From: Sinorhizobium terangae
GTDB taxonomy: Bacteria > Pseudomonadota > Alphaproteobacteria > Rhizobiales > Rhizobiaceae
Assembly (NCBI RefSeq): GCF_009601505.1
Contig: NZ_WITC01000043.1
Location: 1 to 64,000, forward strand
Direction: 5' to 3'
Length of the DNA: 64,000 nt
This document shows positions 61,807 through 64,000 of this stretch, one piece after another (the first letter of the stretch is position 1; every line of letters begins with the position of its first letter). The notes under the pieces are model-generated. The model was not told where the DNA came from and ran no database searches. It worked only from the letters and a program-made list of their open reading frames with translations. The position numbers and the translations under genes are program-made.

Positions 61807-62769
61807 TCACGCTGAAGCCGTCTCAACCTGAGCCTGGTCATCGCTCGGCCGCGCGACCGGTTCCGGCGCCACGCGGGCGTGCTTGGCGAGAAAATCAAGG
61901 ACGGCCCGAACACGCGCGGGAAGCGCGCCGCCCTGGCCGAGGAAGACGGCATGAATCTCTTCCAGATCGCCGGGATTCAAGTCTTCCAGCACGGGAACGA
62001 GCCGCCCGGCGTCGATGTCGGCGCGCACGGTGAATTCCGCAAGCCGCGTAAGCCCCGTGCCGGCAAGGGCGAGATGGCGCAGTCCCTCGCCGTCGCTCAC
62101 CTGCAGCGTCCCCGAAGCCGGCAGAATGATGGTTTCCCCATCGGATTTGATCGGCCAGCCGTCGACGGCGCGCGCGTAGCAGAAGCCGAGCCGGTTATGG
62201 ACCTCGAGCTCTTCGATGCTCGAGGGCGTCCCGTTCCGCTCGAGATAGGAGGGCGCCGCGACGATCACCATTCGCGTGGCGCCGAGCTTGCGGGCAATCA
62301 GCGCCGAACTCTTCAAGGGCCCTGATCGGATGGCGATATCGGCACGCGCCTCCATCAGGTCGACCACCGCATCGGTCTGGACGATGTCGAGCGAGACGGC
62401 GGGAAAGCGCTCGCGGAATTCCGGTAGCAGCGGCATCAGGACATGGGTTGCGAAAGAAGCACTGACATTCAGCCGGACCCGGCCCGTGGGCATCTCGCCT
62501 CCGGCCGCACAGCGTTCGGCCTCCTCGATGTCGGCGAGGATGCGGGCGGTGCGCTCATAGAAGGCACAGCCCTCCGGCGTCAGTTGCAGCCGCCGCGTGG
62601 ACCGGTTGACCAAGCGGACGCCGAGCCGGTCCTCGAGCCGCAGGACGAGCTTGCTGACCGCCGAAGGCGTCATGCGGAAATGGCGCGCTGCCGACGAAAA
62701 GGCGCCAAGCTCGACCGCCTTGGCGAACACTTCCATTTCCCCTGAACGATTGATCGAAAGCCGCGACAT
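61807..62769 (-). CDS. LysR-family transcriptional regulator
   Basis: 320 residues. The N-terminal HTH includes FAKAVELGAFSSAARHFRMT and PSAVSKLVLRLEDRLGVRL; the remainder is the substrate-binding domain (TGRVRLNVSASFATHVLMPL, ADIAIRSGPL). It is divergent from the aldo/keto reductase gene, 108 bases away, the classical layout in which a LysR regulator controls its neighbour. The inducer is unknown. The C-terminal tail (EPVARPSDDQAQVETASA) is long and polar. Confidence 0.93.
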   Translation of the reverse strand: MSRLSINRSGEMEVFAKAVELGAFSSAARHFRMTPSAVSKLVLRLEDRLGVRLVNRSTRRLQLTPEGCAFYERTARILADIEEAERCAAGGEMPTGRVRLNVSASFATHVLMPLLPEFRERFPAVSLDIVQTDAVVDLMEARADIAIRSGPLKSSALIARKLGATRMVIVAAPSYLERNGTPSSIEELEVHNRLGFCYARAVDGWPIKSDGETIILPASGTLQVSDGEGLRHLALAGTGLTRLAEFTVRADIDAGRLVPVLEDLNPGDLEEIHAVFLGQGGALPARVRAVLDFLAKHARVAPEPVARPSDDQAQVETASA

Positions 62770-62877
62770 ATGACTTCAACTCACAAATGATATTCCGAAC
62801 CGCAGTCTATCTCCAAAAGGAAGGGAACTCCATCTTCATGTCTCCAGACACATCGAGACGACAAGGGAGTTTGAGAG

Positions 62878-63912
62878 ATGGAGTATCGACGGCTTGGCTC
62901 GTCCGGCTTGAAGGTTCCGGCACTGAGCTTCGGCGCAGGCACGTTCGGCGGCAAGGGTCCGCTCTTCGGCGCCTGGGGCACGACGGACGACGCGGAGGCG
63001 CGCCGCCTAGTCGACATCTGCCTTGAGGCGGGCGTCAATCTTTTCGACACGGCTGATGTCTATTCGGACGGCGCCTCGGAAGAGGTGCTCGGCGCGGCGA
63101 TCAAGGGACGACGCGAAAAGGTGATCCTTTCCACCAAGATGTCGCTGCCGCTGGGTGACGGCCCGAACGATGCTGGCTCCTCCCGCTCGCGCCTTATCCA
63201 CGGTGTCGAAGCGGCACTGAAGCGTCTCGGGACCGACTATATCGACCTCGTGCAATTGCACGCTTTCGATGCCGGAACGCCTATCGAAGAGGTGCTTTCG
63301 ACACTCGATACCTTGGTTCGCGCTGGCAAACTCCGCTACGTCGGCGTCTCCAATTTCTCCGGCTGGCAGCTGATGAAATCGCTCGCGCTCGCCGAGCGGC
63401 ATGGTTATCCCCGTTACGTCGCCAACCAGGTCTACTATTCACTGGTCGGCCGCGACTACGAGTGGGAACTGATGCCACTCGGCCTCGACCAGGGTGTCGG
63501 GGCACTCGTCTGGAGCCCGCTGGGCTGGGGTCGGCTGACGGGCAAGATCCGCCGCGGCGAGCCGTGGCCGGCCGGAAGCCGGCTGCACGACACCGCCGCC
63601 TTCGGACCGCCGGTCGACGATGAAAAGCTCTACGATATCGTCGAGGTGCTCGAAGCGCTTGCGGAGGAAACCGGCAGGACGGTGCCGCAGATCGCCATCA
63701 ACTGGCTTCTGCAGCGGCCAACCGTTTCGAGCGTCATCATTGGCGCCCGCAACGAAGCGCAGCTCCGACAAAATCTTGGCGCTGTCGGCTGGTCGCTCTC
63801 CGCCGATCAGGTCGCGCGCCTCGACAAGGTCAGCGCGACGACGGCACCCTATCCGCATTTCCCCTATTACCGGCAGGAGGGTTTTGCCCGCATCAACCCT
63901 CCACCGGTTTGA
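62878..63912 (+). CDS. Aldo/keto reductase
   Basis: 344 residues, (beta/alpha)8 barrel, NADPH-dependent. LFDTADVYSDGASEEVLG contains the catalytic Asp and Tyr, LSTKMSLPLG the Lys, and DLVQLHAFD the His. LVWSPLGWGRLTGK and VIIGARNEAQLRQNLGAVGW are the cofactor-binding segments, as in AKR families acting on small aldehydes. CAAGGGAG precedes the ATG by about 11 bases. It is probably controlled by the divergent LysR regulator. Confidence 0.93.
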   Translation: MEYRRLGSSGLKVPALSFGAGTFGGKGPLFGAWGTTDDAEARRLVDICLEAGVNLFDTADVYSDGASEEVLGAAIKGRREKVILSTKMSLPLGDGPNDAGSSRSRLIHGVEAALKRLGTDYIDLVQLHAFDAGTPIEEVLSTLDTLVRAGKLRYVGVSNFSGWQLMKSLALAERHGYPRYVANQVYYSLVGRDYEWELMPLGLDQGVGALVWSPLGWGRLTGKIRRGEPWPAGSRLHDTAAFGPPVDDEKLYDIVEVLEALAEETGRTVPQIAINWLLQRPTVSSVIIGARNEAQLRQNLGAVGWSLSADQVARLDKVSATTAPYPHFPYYRQEGFARINPPPV

Positions 63913-63922
63913 GTAGACGGGA

Positions 63923-63965
63923 AAGCCGGCCGTGATTCACCCCCCGGGTTTCGGCTTGCTTTCTT
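63923..63965 (+). terminator. Possible terminator after the aldo/keto reductase gene
   Basis: AAGCCG and CGGCTT form a 6-bp stem with a long loop around CCCCCCGGG, then GCTTTCTTTCTTC. The stem is weak but the tract is T-rich. The remaining bases to 64000 show nothing. Confidence 0.45.
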
Positions 63966-64000
63966 TCTTCGCATTGCACAAAATTCCCATGAATGGCCGG

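Overview
The window reads as a chromosomal segment of an alphaproteobacterium of the Rhizobiales, most likely Sinorhizobium/Ensifer. The protein set supports this: CpdR1, homospermidine synthase, an Omp10-type lipoprotein, and DUF1036, DUF1244, DUF2312, DUF882 and DUF459 proteins. So do high-GC codon use, a heat-shock gene with a RpoH promoter and ROSE-like leader, and many copies of palindromic intergenic mosaic repeats of the kind known from rhizobia. Gene order also matches my memory of the S. meliloti chromosome, which I could not check.

Layout. 1-8.4 kb: repeats, two DUF465 coiled-coil proteins, purE-purK, rpmJ with its own promoter and leader hairpin, a TPR protein, an alpha/beta hydrolase, pyruvate kinase with a DUF1036 protein, an N-formylglutamate amidohydrolase, DUF1244 and DUF2312. 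8.4-20 kb: a DUF882 cell-wall protein, an orphan NtrC-type regulator, oligoendopeptidase, pabB-pabC, a PAS-GGDEF protein, a DUF3445 protein and hss. 20-31 kb: mainly envelope genes (omp10, 5'-nucleotidase with LysM, qmcA-nfeD, an outer-membrane barrel, galU, a lytic transglycosylase, an SGNH protein) plus hemH and a GFA protein. 31-44 kb: gltB-gltD, ltaE, ibpA, a lysophospholipase-like hydrolase, hisN, an mmgR-like sRNA, a second amidohydrolase and cpdR1. 44-52 kb: tRNA-Val, a gene-poor stretch with two sRNA-like units, then a LacI / ABC transporter / GH63-like hydrolase cassette. 52-64 kb: a redoxin, a very large adenylate cyclase-AAA-TPR protein, ilvD, a second GFA protein, a MarR-controlled stress cluster (DUF899, DUF1579, VOC), and a LysR / aldo-keto reductase pair.

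How the genes work together. Most of the window is housekeeping: purine, folate, polyamine, haem, glutamate and branched-chain amino acid synthesis, and envelope maintenance. The accessory part is 44.3-56.2 kb and about 58.3-64 kb. The most coherent accessory system is the cassette at 45.4-51.9 kb: a LacI repressor with two tandem palindromic operators, a complete four-gene sugar ABC importer, and a cytoplasmic hydrolase resembling mannosyl-/glucosylglycerate hydrolases. It is bracketed by two nearly identical repeats in opposite orientation.

The clearest non-coding signals are four sRNA-like units (about 40.0, 42.3, 44.7 and 45.1 kb), the RpoH promoter plus ROSE-like leader of ibpA, an 11-bp-arm palindrome midway between gltB and ltaE, and several dispersed repeat families, some of which supply the stop codons or last residues of genes. 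I see no CRISPR array, insertion sequence, integrase, rRNA or prophage.
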